This document shows, piece after piece, positions 51,680 to 59,834 of a stretch of 64,000 nt of DNA. Position 1 is the first letter of the stretch, and each line of letters opens with the position of its first letter. This DNA comes from Limnoglobus roseus (GTDB taxonomy: Bacteria; Planctomycetota; Planctomycetia; Gemmatales; Gemmataceae): contig NZ_CP042425.1 of NCBI RefSeq assembly GCF_008254045.1, positions 9,128,163-9,192,162 on the forward strand, read 5' to 3'. A model generated the notes under the pieces. The model was not told the origin of the DNA and made no database searches. It was given only the letters and a program-made list of their open reading frames with translations. The translations under genes and the position numbers were made by a program.

Positions 51680-52030
51680 GTGGCGAAGCAGATCGACTGG
51701 CTCTACCACCGCAACTCTTGTACGACGTGCAAGCGGGCGCAAGCCTACCTCGTGCCGGCCGGCGTGACCGCGGCCACGGTGGTCAACGCCACGAAGGAGC
51801 GGATCGACGCCAAGAAGGCGCTACAGCACCTCGCAGGCGTCGAGAAACTGATCGCCGTGAAGGGGAAGCGGATCGAGACGCTTGACCTGAAGCACGACCG
51901 GCCGGACGACGACGCGATTCTGGCCCTCATCATGGGGCCGACGGGCAACCTTCGCGCGCCAACGGCGAAGGTCGGCACGACGATGGTCGTGGGCTTCACC
52001 GACGATGCGTACCGTCAGGTCTTCGGGTGA
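51680..52030 (+). CDS. ArsC/Spx-family thioredoxin-fold protein
   Basis: 116 residues from a GTG directly after the preceding stop. The N-terminus DWLYHRNSCTTCKRAQAYLV has the CxxC-type site of ArsC-like reductases, and the C-terminal region has PTAKVGTTMVVGFTDDAYRQ where the family has its cis-Pro and closing strand. It is probably a small cytosolic thiol protein. Arsenate reduction is not implied, since no other arsenic genes are nearby. Confidence 0.7.
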   Translation: MAKQIDWLYHRNSCTTCKRAQAYLVPAGVTAATVVNATKERIDAKKALQHLAGVEKLIAVKGKRIETLDLKHDRPDDDAILALIMGPTGNLRAPTAKVGTTMVVGFTDDAYRQVFG

Positions 52031-52042
52031 TGAATGAAAGAA

Positions 52043-52073
52043 CCCACCCGTCGAAGCGACGGGTGGGCTTTTA
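52043..52073 (+). terminator. Intrinsic terminator after the ArsC-like gene
   Basis: CCCACCCGTCG and CGACGGGTGGG form an 11-bp perfect stem with a three-base loop, followed by CTTTT. It ends the rightward operon. Confidence 0.85.
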
Positions 52074-52116
52074 GGTCTTGTCTTGTGGGGCAGTTTGGAA
52101 ATTGATGTGCCGAAAG

Positions 52117-52141
52117 CCCACCCGTCGCTTCGACGGGTGGG
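52117..52141 (-). terminator. Second copy of the same hairpin, terminating the leftward operon
   Basis: The same 11-bp stem (CCCACCCGTCG/CGACGGGTGGG) recurs 63 bp further on with loop CTT. Read leftwards it is followed by CTTT. It lies 12 bp beyond the stop of the minus-strand ATPase gene. Confidence 0.7.
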
Positions 52142-52152
52142 GCAAACACAGA

Positions 52153-54384
52153 TCAGCCTTGCACCGGCATGCACACCTGTTCCAGTAGCCGTTCGCACTT
52201 CTCCTGGATCACGTCGGCGAGGTTCGGCAGCGGCGTGCCTTCGGGCAGCGACTCGCGGACGGCGGCCAGCCACCGGGGGAAACTGTAGACCATCGCAAAG
52301 GCGTCGAGCGTCACCGCTTCCAGGCGGGCGTGGTTGCCGCGCTTCTCGGCGTCGGCCCACAGCGTCTTGCTCTTGCCGGTCAGCGACAGGTCGTCTTCCG
52401 TCCGCATCAGGATCAGGTGATCGACCACCGTCGGCTGCACCGTCATCGAGCCGAGCTTGATTTCCAGGTCCTTCGGCTTGCCCGGCCCCTTCGCGAGGAA
52501 CAGGCCGACGCCGACCTTCCACGGTTGCCCGTCTTTGCACGCCCAGTGGGCGAGCGACACGATGCCGTAGGTCGGGTGGTCGCCGTAGCTCCACTCCGGG
52601 ACGACGTGTTGCAACCGCCACGGGCCGACCTTCACGCCGTGCTCGTGGCACGCGGTCAGGAAGGTGCCGAGGGCCGATTGCAGTTCCCGCGTCGCCCCCG
52701 TGAGCGCCCCGTCTGGTTCCAGCTTGCGGCGGGCCGAACGGTACTCCGTCTCCCACATGTCGGCGAGGGCAGCCGGGGAAAGCCCCGACCGCGGTGCTTC
52801 GACTTCGGCCGGCTGCGTGACCGGCACGGTCGTGATGATTTCGGCCGCCCGGACGCTGTACGGCGAGTCGTGGCCGAGGAGCGCACTCACGCGGTTGCTC
52901 GTCTCTTCCGGTGCGGTTTCGGCGGGCGTCGCGGTCGGGTAACTCGGCTCCAACGGAAGGACTTCCTCTTCCACGGCGGAATCGAAGCCGCCGCCCTTCA
53001 CGATGTTGTCGATCGGCTCGATCCGCGTGACGGCGTGATCATCGGCGACCATGTGGTCGTACAGGTGGCGGAATTGTTGCAGCATGTCCCGCAGCGTCGG
53101 TTCCGTGCGGGCGACCTGCGAAATCTGCTCGTCGAGGAACGGGTAGATGTCCGACACGCCGTCGGCGTGCGGCATCGTGTCCAGCACCGGCCGCAGGCGG
53201 GCTTCCACCACGCGGCGGACGAGGTTCGCGGGCGGGGCTTCCAGGCGGAGGGCCTTCACCGTGCCGTGGTTCGGGACGTGAACCGGGTTATTCAGCCGGT
53301 CTTGAATGTACCCGTCCAGTGACGGCACGAAGCGGTTCCACAAGCCCCGCTCGGCGAAGATCAGGAAGCACAGGCCGTCGAGTTGGTGCATGATCTGCAC
53401 GATGCCGGCGAAGAACGCTTCGGCCACGCGGTGGCAGTCGTCGTTGCGGCGGGCGAGCAGCAGGTCTTCCAACTGGTCGAAGGCCACGACCACCGGAATC
53501 TTCAACTCGCGCATCAGTTGCATCATCACCTTGAACAGCGCGAGCACCAGGTCTTGCCGGGTCGGGCGGACCTGGAAGTCGATCTCGGTGAAGCCGAACG
53601 TCAGGAAGTTCGCGAGTTCGCTCTCGTCCTTCAGCAGCACGGCCTTCGTGAAGCCATTAATGACGTTCCGCCGCATGAGGCCGGTCGCGTTGTGCGGCTC
53701 GGTCTTCTGCACGTGCGCGGCGATCAGGTCGAAGGCCCGCTCCGGCGTCAGCCCGGCGTCGGAGATGGCCTGACGCACCGGCGTCGTGCCCTTGCCAAGT
53801 AGCGTGTCGGCCAGCCATTCGGCGCGTTCGGCGGCTTGCGCGTGGCCGATGCCGAGGCGGCGTGCCCACCGGCCGATGCCCGGCGGCGGGAAGAGTTCGA
53901 CCTTCTCGTCGCTCGTCAATTGCTTGATTGCCGTGCCGAGGATGGTGCGGACGAGTTGCTCGCCGATCTGTTCCAGCGGCCGGACGCCCTTCTGCTTGCC
54001 GCCGCCGAGGAGCGTGTCGATGATCTGGAACAGCAGGTATTCGAGGTAATCCGTGTCCTTCTGGAAGGTGCCCGGCGTGACGAGCAGTTGCCACGCGCCG
54101 CCGGCCCCGTGCTTGATGCTGTGCAGCAGGTGCGTCTTGCCGGCCCCCTTGTTCCCGAGGATCGGCACGACTTCACTGTGGGCGGTCGGGTCGTTGCGGT
54201 ACAGGTCGATGATCGCGTGCAACAGGTCGCGCTCGGCGACGAACAGTTCCGGCACGTGGAACCGGCCGCACACGTCGTCGTCGGGGTTGCGGGCGAAGTA
54301 GTTGCGGAACGGGTTGCCGGCCCGCTTCAGGAGTTCGCGCTCGCCGGTCGGCGTCGGGCGGGACAGGGTGGCCGTTGCAGTCAT
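52153..54384 (-). CDS. P-loop ATPase (AAA/STAND-like) of unknown function
   Basis: 743 residues from the ATG at 54384 with GGAGG 6 bp upstream. Residues 20-75 form a lead-in (NPFRNYFARNPDDDVCGRFH). Walker A is VPILGNKGAGKTHLLHSI (G77-T84) and Walker B is IPVVVAFDQLEDLLLARR (about 297-310). A helical part covers 320-450. A Pro/Glu-rich linker follows (about 475-545: PSYPTATPAETAPEETSN). The C-terminal domain of about 190 residues has a beta-rich core (WKVGVGLFLAKGPGKPKDLE, TVQPTVVDHLILMRTEDDLS) that could be nuclease-like or a binding domain; this is not certain. No signal peptide or membrane helix. It follows the partner gene (54440-55213) by 55 bp in the same operon. The ATPase-plus-partner layout resembles genome-defence or DNA-processing modules, but no known system is recognised. 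Confidence 0.8.
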   Translation of the reverse strand: MTATATLSRPTPTGERELLKRAGNPFRNYFARNPDDDVCGRFHVPELFVAERDLLHAIIDLYRNDPTAHSEVVPILGNKGAGKTHLLHSIKHGAGGAWQLLVTPGTFQKDTDYLEYLLFQIIDTLLGGGKQKGVRPLEQIGEQLVRTILGTAIKQLTSDEKVELFPPPGIGRWARRLGIGHAQAAERAEWLADTLLGKGTTPVRQAISDAGLTPERAFDLIAAHVQKTEPHNATGLMRRNVINGFTKAVLLKDESELANFLTFGFTEIDFQVRPTRQDLVLALFKVMMQLMRELKIPVVVAFDQLEDLLLARRNDDCHRVAEAFFAGIVQIMHQLDGLCFLIFAERGLWNRFVPSLDGYIQDRLNNPVHVPNHGTVKALRLEAPPANLVRRVVEARLRPVLDTMPHADGVSDIYPFLDEQISQVARTEPTLRDMLQQFRHLYDHMVADDHAVTRIEPIDNIVKGGGFDSAVEEEVLPLEPSYPTATPAETAPEETSNRVSALLGHDSPYSVRAAEIITTVPVTQPAEVEAPRSGLSPAALADMWETEYRSARRKLEPDGALTGATRELQSALGTFLTACHEHGVKVGPWRLQHVVPEWSYGDHPTYGIVSLAHWACKDGQPWKVGVGLFLAKGPGKPKDLEIKLGSMTVQPTVVDHLILMRTEDDLSLTGKSKTLWADAEKRGNHARLEAVTLDAFAMVYSFPRWLAAVRESLPEGTPLPNLADVIQEKCERLLEQVCMPVQG

Positions 54385-54439
54385 GCTGATCCTCCGTGAC
54401 AAAAGTTAAGAGCCGCGACCGTGCGGCGGATGTTTTGGG

Positions 54440-55213
54440 TTATCTCGCGCTGGCGTAATACGCCACGTTGTGGCCGACGAGCAAGGCGAACGTCGGTTCG
54501 GGCACGGCGTAGAGCGGCCCCGTCCAGGGGTGCAGGTACACACGGCCGGCCGTGTGAAGTTGCCGCAGGGCGTCGTGGAAGAGGCCGACGCTGCACCCCG
54601 CGTGGCCGCAGGAGATGGCTTGGTACAGTTCCGGCAACGGACAATCGCGTGCGGCCTCTGCCGCCCAGTCGGAGAGGTGCGTTTGAATTGCGGCGGCCAC
54701 GTCGGTCACGGTGGTCTTCGCGACTAGCGTGGCCACGCTGCCGTTGGTTCGCGGGGCGGCGGCGTGGTCCGCTTCAGTCAGGCGGTTCACCGGGCCAGGC
54801 ACGGGAACGCGGGCGGTGGTCACGTCCGGCAGCGCCGCGGCGACGGCGGCCTTCAATCCGTCGAGGTTTTGGGCCATGCGGCTCACGTCCGCGAGCAGTT
54901 CGTCCACCTGCCCGCGGCGTTCTTCGAGGATGCGCACGAAGTCTTCGAGCACTTTTTTCGGGCTGACCTGTTGCATCAGGTGTTGCAGGCCGCGCTCAGT
55001 GATCGTGCAGACCTCACGCGGCTTGCTCTTGGGGTCGGCGGGCAGGGTTTGCAGCATCTGGTCATCCCGGCAGCGTTTCGCGGCGGCCTTGCCGGCCGCG
55101 GTGTTCGGGAACAGGCCGGCTTCGGTCTTCGAGGCGTGCAACGGCACGCCGCTCCGCTCGGCGGCGGCCCGCGTCAGGGCGTCGAGGATCAGCGGTGTGG
55201 ATTTGTCGGTCAA
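54440..55213 (-). CDS. Partner of the P-loop ATPase, possible DNA-binding helical protein
   Basis: 257 residues from a probable TTG at 55213 (AGGAAG 7 bp upstream; no ATG or GTG fits better). The N-terminal 90 residues look like a winged-helix or similar domain: PLILDALTRAAAERSGVPLH, TAAGKAAAKRCRDDQMLQTL, REVCTITERGLQHLMQQVSP. A coiled coil follows (FVRILEERRGQVDELLADVS, RMAQNLDGLKAAVAAAL). The C-terminal 90 residues may form a second winged helix (CPLPELYQAISCGHAGCSVG, LFHDALRQLHTAGRVYLHPW). It is the first gene of the operon with the ATPase. Family unknown; a DNA-binding role is inference. Confidence 0.68.
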   Translation of the reverse strand: MTDKSTPLILDALTRAAAERSGVPLHASKTEAGLFPNTAAGKAAAKRCRDDQMLQTLPADPKSKPREVCTITERGLQHLMQQVSPKKVLEDFVRILEERRGQVDELLADVSRMAQNLDGLKAAVAAALPDVTTARVPVPGPVNRLTEADHAAAPRTNGSVATLVAKTTVTDVAAAIQTHLSDWAAEAARDCPLPELYQAISCGHAGCSVGLFHDALRQLHTAGRVYLHPWTGPLYAVPEPTFALLVGHNVAYYASAR

Positions 55214-55307
55214 CGGTCGGCTTCCTGCCGGTTGGAAAAGTTCCCCGCCAAGGTAGCCCGAACGACGGCGGGGGTGCAAGAGCGATTTCGGAGAAAGGTC
55301 CGGGGGC

Positions 55308-57350
55308 TCACGGCACCGGGGCCAGCACCACGCGGAAGCCGATGCTCGGCTCGCGGGTGTCGGGCGGGTGGCCGGCACGGGCGGCGGAACGGCAGCGGGC
55401 CGCCGGCGAATCGAACGCCCCGCCGCGCACCGCCCGCACGTCGCCGGTGGCCGGTCCCGTGGGGTTCACCCGCGGACCGGCCGGGTACGAGCGGGCGTAG
55501 AAGTCCGAACACCACTCGGCGACGTTACCGGGACAGTCCAAGAGGTTGAAGGCGTTCGCCTTCGCCTGTCCGACCTTGCTCGGTTGGCCCGGCGACTTCG
55601 CGTTCGGGTCGTCCGGCGGCGGGTCGTCCTTGCCCAACGGGTCGAACGTCTCCCCCTGCGCCGGTAAGAGTTGATCGCCCGACGGGTAGGCCGTCGTCGT
55701 GCCGGCCCGGCAGGCGTACTCCCACTCGGCCTCCGTCGGCAGGCGGTACGCCCAGCCGCGGCGCTTCGTGCGGTCGCGCTCGGTGAGTTTCTTGCAGAAC
55801 TCGACGGCCTCGGCCCACGTCACCGTCTCCACCGGGTAGTCGGTGGCCCCCCGGATGCGAACGGCCGTCCGGGCCGGCGACTTGCCCATGAGTTGCTGGA
55901 ACTGGCCGTTCGTCACCTCCGTCGCGCCGATGTAGTAGGCGTTCTCCAGTGTCACTTCGCCGACCGGCCCCTCGTCGAACCCCCGGCCGCGCTCGCTGTC
56001 CGGCGATCCCATCAGGAACTTGCCGGGCGGCACGAGGACGAGTTTCATGCCGAGCGGGTTGGTGTACTCGGCCGTCGGCGGCGGGTCGGCCAGGAAGGCG
56101 AGGCGGTAGACCACGTAACCGCCCACCCCGAAGGTCACGAGTGCGACGAGGCCGACCAGCCAACCCGTCAGGCTCCCGGACTTCCGACTCCGCTCGCGGA
56201 TGCGGGCCGGGGCTTCGGACGCCGGAAGCATGAACAGGTGGCTGCTCCCCTTCGGGTCGAGAGCAAACACCGGCGCGACGGGGGCGGGCGGCAGGGCTTG
56301 GTGCGGGTGAGTGCCGGGCGGGGGCGGTGGGCAGAACGGCAACAGTGCGTGCGCGACTTCGACCGGCGTCTGCGGGCGGTGCCGCGGGTCTTTGGCCGTC
56401 ATCCACTGAATGATCGCGTCGAGTTGCGGCGGGGCGGTCGGCATCCGGGCGAGCAATTGCGGCGGCGGATCGGTGATGTGCTTCAACAGCTTCTCGGTCG
56501 AGTTCCCCCCCTCGTAGGGGGTTTGGCCGGTCAGCAGGTAGAACAGCGTCGTGCCGAGGGCGTAGACGTCCGCCCGCGTGTCCACCTGCTGCGGGTTCTG
56601 CGCCTGTTCCGGGGCGAGGAAGTCCGGCGTGCCGAGGACGAACCCCTCCTGCGTCACGCGGGTGGAACTCTCGCTCGCGGTCGCGGTGTTGAGCATCGCC
56701 AGGCCGAGGTCGAGAACCTTCACCTGCCCCGTCTTGGCGGCGATGATGTTGCTCGGCTTCACGTCGCGGTGGACCATGCCACGCTCGTAGGCGTGGTGCA
56801 GCCCGAGGGCGGCCTGCCGGATGTAGTCACACGCCACCGGGATGGGCATCGGCCCCCTTTCGCGGACGAGTTTCGTCAGGTCGGTGCCGTCGACGAACTC
56901 CATCGCCAGGAAGTGGTCGCCGTTCGCCTCGTCGGCGTCGAACGCCATCACCACGTTCGGGTGCGACAGCTGCGCGACGGCCCGGATTTCCTGTTGGAAG
57001 CGGCGGACAGTGAGCGGGTTGGCGAGCTTGTCGCGGCGGATCACCTTCAGCGCGACCTCGCGGCCGAGCCGCATGTGGGTGGCCCGGAAGACGCGGCCCA
57101 TGGCCCCCTCGCCGAGCAGGTCCGCGACGCGGTACGGCCCGATCGACAGCCCCGGGCCGCGGCCGCGGTAGATTTCCTTAATCTGGTACCCGGTCAGCCA
57201 CCCGCGCTTGTTCAACTCGATGGCGATGGTGTTCGCGTCCGGCCGCTGAATCTGCGCCCACCCCTTCAGGGCGGCCAGTTGCGTGTCGGTCAGGAATCCG
57301 GTCGCGGCCAGGGCGTTGAGGAAGTCCGTCGTGGAGGTGACAGGGGCCAT
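55308..57350 (-). CDS. Ser/Thr protein kinase fused to a formylglycine-generating-enzyme-like domain
   Basis: 680 residues from the ATG at 57350. The N-terminal 65 residues are helical (TSTTDFLNALAATGFLTDTQ, NKRGWLTGYQIKEIYRGRG), a known planctomycete kinase lead-in. The kinase domain covers about 73-340: GEGAMGRVFRA, ALKVIRRDK, HRDVKPSN (H194), DLG (214-216) and GTPDFLAPEQ. A Pro-rich linker precedes one membrane helix (SLTGWLVGLVALVTFGVGGY, about 390-412). The periplasmic FGE-sulfatase (SUMF1-type) domain has NPLGMKLVLVPPGKFLMGSP, EVTNGQFQQLM, WAYRLPTEAEWEYACRAGTT, DCPGNVAEWCSDFY and RAVRGGAFDSPAARCRSAAR. Whether the latter is catalytic or a sensing module is unknown. Confidence 0.93.
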   Translation of the reverse strand: MAPVTSTTDFLNALAATGFLTDTQLAALKGWAQIQRPDANTIAIELNKRGWLTGYQIKEIYRGRGPGLSIGPYRVADLLGEGAMGRVFRATHMRLGREVALKVIRRDKLANPLTVRRFQQEIRAVAQLSHPNVVMAFDADEANGDHFLAMEFVDGTDLTKLVRERGPMPIPVACDYIRQAALGLHHAYERGMVHRDVKPSNIIAAKTGQVKVLDLGLAMLNTATASESSTRVTQEGFVLGTPDFLAPEQAQNPQQVDTRADVYALGTTLFYLLTGQTPYEGGNSTEKLLKHITDPPPQLLARMPTAPPQLDAIIQWMTAKDPRHRPQTPVEVAHALLPFCPPPPPGTHPHQALPPAPVAPVFALDPKGSSHLFMLPASEAPARIRERSRKSGSLTGWLVGLVALVTFGVGGYVVYRLAFLADPPPTAEYTNPLGMKLVLVPPGKFLMGSPDSERGRGFDEGPVGEVTLENAYYIGATEVTNGQFQQLMGKSPARTAVRIRGATDYPVETVTWAEAVEFCKKLTERDRTKRRGWAYRLPTEAEWEYACRAGTTTAYPSGDQLLPAQGETFDPLGKDDPPPDDPNAKSPGQPSKVGQAKANAFNLLDCPGNVAEWCSDFYARSYPAGPRVNPTGPATGDVRAVRGGAFDSPAARCRSAARAGHPPDTREPSIGFRVVLAPVP

Positions 57351-57490
57351 GGGCAATTCCGAACCGATGGGGGCCGCGCCATTCTAGAGAACCGGCCGCG
57401 CCGGGCGAGTTCGTTCCTGCCTTCGGCTCGTCTTGCCCATATAACACCACCCACGCGACCGGGTTAGGTGCCCACGGCGAAGGAGTTACC

Positions 57491-58822
57491 GTGTTTGCAT
57501 CGATCTTTCTCGAATTCCACCTGCCGAACTCGACGACGTGGTTCTTCTTCTCGTTCTTCCTCACCGTCGCTCTGTTCTTCCAGTTCTCCCGGCCGTTCTC
57601 CCTGCGGAACTGGGACCTCATCGCACTCTTCTCGTTCGTCCCCGGCTTCTTGTTGTTGCAAGAGGCGAACCAATCGGCGGCCGCGGACCCGCAGGGCGGG
57701 GCCGGCGAGCGGGTCTTCGGCTACGCCTGGCTGTTGTCCGCGTCGCTGTACTGGCTGGTACGGTGCTTCCTCGACCTGACCGCCGTGCGACGGCCGGTGT
57801 TCCGCTCGAACCTGACCATCCCCGGCCTCGCGTGGTTCGGCATCGCGCTGTTCGTCTGCCTGACCGTGGTCGCGGTGCGGCGGCCGGCCGACGCCTGGGA
57901 GCCGGTCGGCCGGCCGCCGGTTGCGGTTACCGGCGTGACGGAGGGGGCGGCGGTCGTCGTCGCGAAGGGCGAGCCGGTAGACCCGGAACACTGGGCGGAA
58001 CTCCGCGTCTGGACGGTCCGGGCGTTGGCGATGCTCGGCCACGCGGCGGTGATTACCGGACTGTTCTTCGTCGGCTGGCGGCACTTCCGCGACGCCGAGA
58101 CCGGCGTGGCGATGGCCGCGATGTACCTGCTGTTGCCGTACACGGCTTACCACATCTCGCAACTGCACCACGTCCTGCTCGCGGCCCTGACGCTCTGGGC
58201 GGTCTTCGCCTACCGCCACCCGCGGCTCAGCGGCTGGCTCCTCGGCCTCGCGGCCGGGTCCACGTTCTTCCCGGTGTTGTTGTTCCCGGTCTGGCTGCGG
58301 TTCTACTGGCAGCGCGGGGCGTGGCGGTTCACCATCGGCTTCACGGTGGCGCTCCTTCTCTCGCTGGCCGCAACTCTCAGCGTGCTGTGGGCGGCCGGGT
58401 ACTTCCCGCAAGGGCTGTCACAGGTGATGCACTTGGCCGACTGGCAGCCGTGGAAGCGGCCGACCGCCGAGAGCCTGTGGCAGGGGCGAAACTGGGCCTA
58501 CCGACTGCCGGTCTTCATCCTGTACGCCGTGTTCGTCGGCACGAGCTTCTTCTGGCCGCCCGTGCGGACGATGGCACACGTGAGTGCGATGTCGGCGGCG
58601 CTGTTGATCGGCGTGCAGTTCTGGTTCGCCGACCGGGGCGGGCTGTACGTGCTGTGGTACACTCCGCTATTGTTGCTGATCGTCTTCCGCCCGGCGGCGA
58701 CGGACCTGGAACCGCCCCTACTGGCGCCCGGCCGCGGCTGGGGCACCCGACTGGCGATCGGCGTGTGGAATCGCGTCCGCCGAAAGTCCGGGGCGGCACA
58801 GCCGCCGGCACTGGCGGCATAA
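57491..58822 (+). CDS. Multi-pass membrane protein
   Basis: 443 residues from the GTG at 57491, with AGGAG 5 bp upstream. There are about ten hydrophobic helices (TWFFFSFFLTVALFFQFSRP, LAWFGIALFVCLTVVAV, MLGHAAVITGLFFVGWRHF, MAAMYLLLPYTAYHISQLHH, FTIGFTVALLLSLAATLSVL). The pattern LLPYTAYHISQLHHVLLAAL followed by YRHPRLSGWLLGLAAGSTFF recalls polytopic glycosyltransferases (GT87/GT39-like), but no diagnostic motif is clear. It is followed by a phosphatase-like gene 19 bp downstream on the same strand. Confidence 0.75.
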   Translation: MFASIFLEFHLPNSTTWFFFSFFLTVALFFQFSRPFSLRNWDLIALFSFVPGFLLLQEANQSAAADPQGGAGERVFGYAWLLSASLYWLVRCFLDLTAVRRPVFRSNLTIPGLAWFGIALFVCLTVVAVRRPADAWEPVGRPPVAVTGVTEGAAVVVAKGEPVDPEHWAELRVWTVRALAMLGHAAVITGLFFVGWRHFRDAETGVAMAAMYLLLPYTAYHISQLHHVLLAALTLWAVFAYRHPRLSGWLLGLAAGSTFFPVLLFPVWLRFYWQRGAWRFTIGFTVALLLSLAATLSVLWAAGYFPQGLSQVMHLADWQPWKRPTAESLWQGRNWAYRLPVFILYAVFVGTSFFWPPVRTMAHVSAMSAALLIGVQFWFADRGGLYVLWYTPLLLLIVFRPAATDLEPPLLAPGRGWGTRLAIGVWNRVRRKSGAAQPPALAA

Positions 58823-58841
58823 TTCCTTCGAAGGGCCACGG

Positions 58842-59441
58842 ATGGCGGCACATCTTCAACGTCTGCTAGTTGTCGGGATGGTTCTCGCCGTCGTGGCGTT
58901 CCCGCTGCTCTACAAGGTCGAACAGGAACGCCGCTACCGGAACTTGCACGTCGTCGAGGACGGCGTGTTGCTCCGCAGCGGGCAACTCAATCCAGAAGGG
59001 TTCGAGCGAATCGTTCGCGAACAGGGCATCGGCACGGTCATCAGCCTGCGGGATTCGAAGGACGACGCCGAGGAGTTCCAGAACCAGTTCGAGGACGACA
59101 TCTGCCGGGCGGCCGGCGTGCGGTACTATCGCTTCCCCAGTTTGAACTGGGGTGCGGCGGACGGGTCGATGCCGCTGATGGCGAACGTGCGCCGCTTCCT
59201 GGCCCTGATGGACGACCCGACCGTGCCGAAGCCGGTCCTGATTCACTGCTTCGCGGGCATCCACCGGACCGGCACCCATGTGGCTGGCTATCGGGTCGAG
59301 CGGCAGGGCTGGTCGAACCGGGAAGCGTGGGAGGAAATGCAATCGATGGGCACCCCCCGCACGAAGTACGAACCGGACCTGCTCAAGCTCGTGTTCGCGC
59401 TCACGCCGCACCCGGTGGGCGGCCCCGCTCCAAAGCGGTAA
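58842..59441 (+). CDS. Membrane-anchored protein tyrosine phosphatase-like protein
   Basis: 199 residues. The N-terminal helix (LLVVGMVLAVVAFPLLYKV) anchors it in the membrane. The phosphatase signature CX5R is in VLIHCFAGIHRTGTHVAGYR (C136, R142), and the general-acid loop is around SLNWGAADGSM. The upstream LLRSGQLNPEGFERIVREQG and GTVISLRDSKDD are typical of the dual-specificity/DSP-like class. It probably dephosphorylates proteins or lipids near the membrane. It is likely co-transcribed with the upstream multi-pass protein. Confidence 0.85.
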   Translation: MAAHLQRLLVVGMVLAVVAFPLLYKVEQERRYRNLHVVEDGVLLRSGQLNPEGFERIVREQGIGTVISLRDSKDDAEEFQNQFEDDICRAAGVRYYRFPSLNWGAADGSMPLMANVRRFLALMDDPTVPKPVLIHCFAGIHRTGTHVAGYRVERQGWSNREAWEEMQSMGTPRTKYEPDLLKLVFALTPHPVGGPAPKR

Positions 59442-59490
59442 CCAGACCGAGGCGGCAGCCTCCGCGAGTTCGAGACAACAGGCACAACCC

Positions 59491-59532
59491 GCAGGGTGGC
59501 GGAATTAGCAGACGCACAAGTTTCAGGTTCTT
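59491..59532 (+). pseudogene. 5' fragment of a tRNA-Leu gene (anticodon CAG region)
   Basis: GCAGGGTGGCGGAATTAGCA at 59491 is the acceptor and D-arm start of a tRNA-Leu. The next bases GACGCACAAGTTTCAGGTTC give the D stem end and an anticodon loop reading TTTCAGG, consistent with anticodon CAG. After TTCTT at 59532 the tRNA pattern stops, and no variable arm, T arm or acceptor 3' strand follows. Such 5' fragments may be left by integration or deletion events at tRNA genes. The remainder of 59442-59834 contains no gene that I can support. Confidence 0.7.
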
Positions 59533-59834
59533 TGACCACGTCTGTGACCGCGTGCCGATCGAGGCGGATGTCGAGCAACGGGATGACCTGATGATCGCGA
59601 AGGTGGCTCCCGGCCGGGTCAGCCGGAGCGAACGATGACGGGCGAACCAGAACGGCCGTGGTCTACCGGGTGCCGCCGAAGTAACGCCACCCGCCGGCCG
59701 GGGAGCGGAGCGGTCCGTGTTCCGGACACGTCCTGAGCTTTTTGGGTAAACGGCCCCAGCCCGGTACCCCGCACGGCCCGAATTCGCTAAACAACGGAAA
59801 CGACCCGGCCGCGTTTCCCCGAACCGTTCGCCCC

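Noticed and set aside
51680..52030. Calling the small thioredoxin-fold gene an arsenate reductase (arsC)
   Set aside because: Only the CxxC-type site and fold pattern support it, and no arsenic resistance genes are nearby.
55671..57467. 598-codon plus-strand frame opposite the kinase-FGE gene
   Set aside because: The minus-strand gene has unmistakable kinase and FGE motifs; the plus translation is compositionally biased without a domain.
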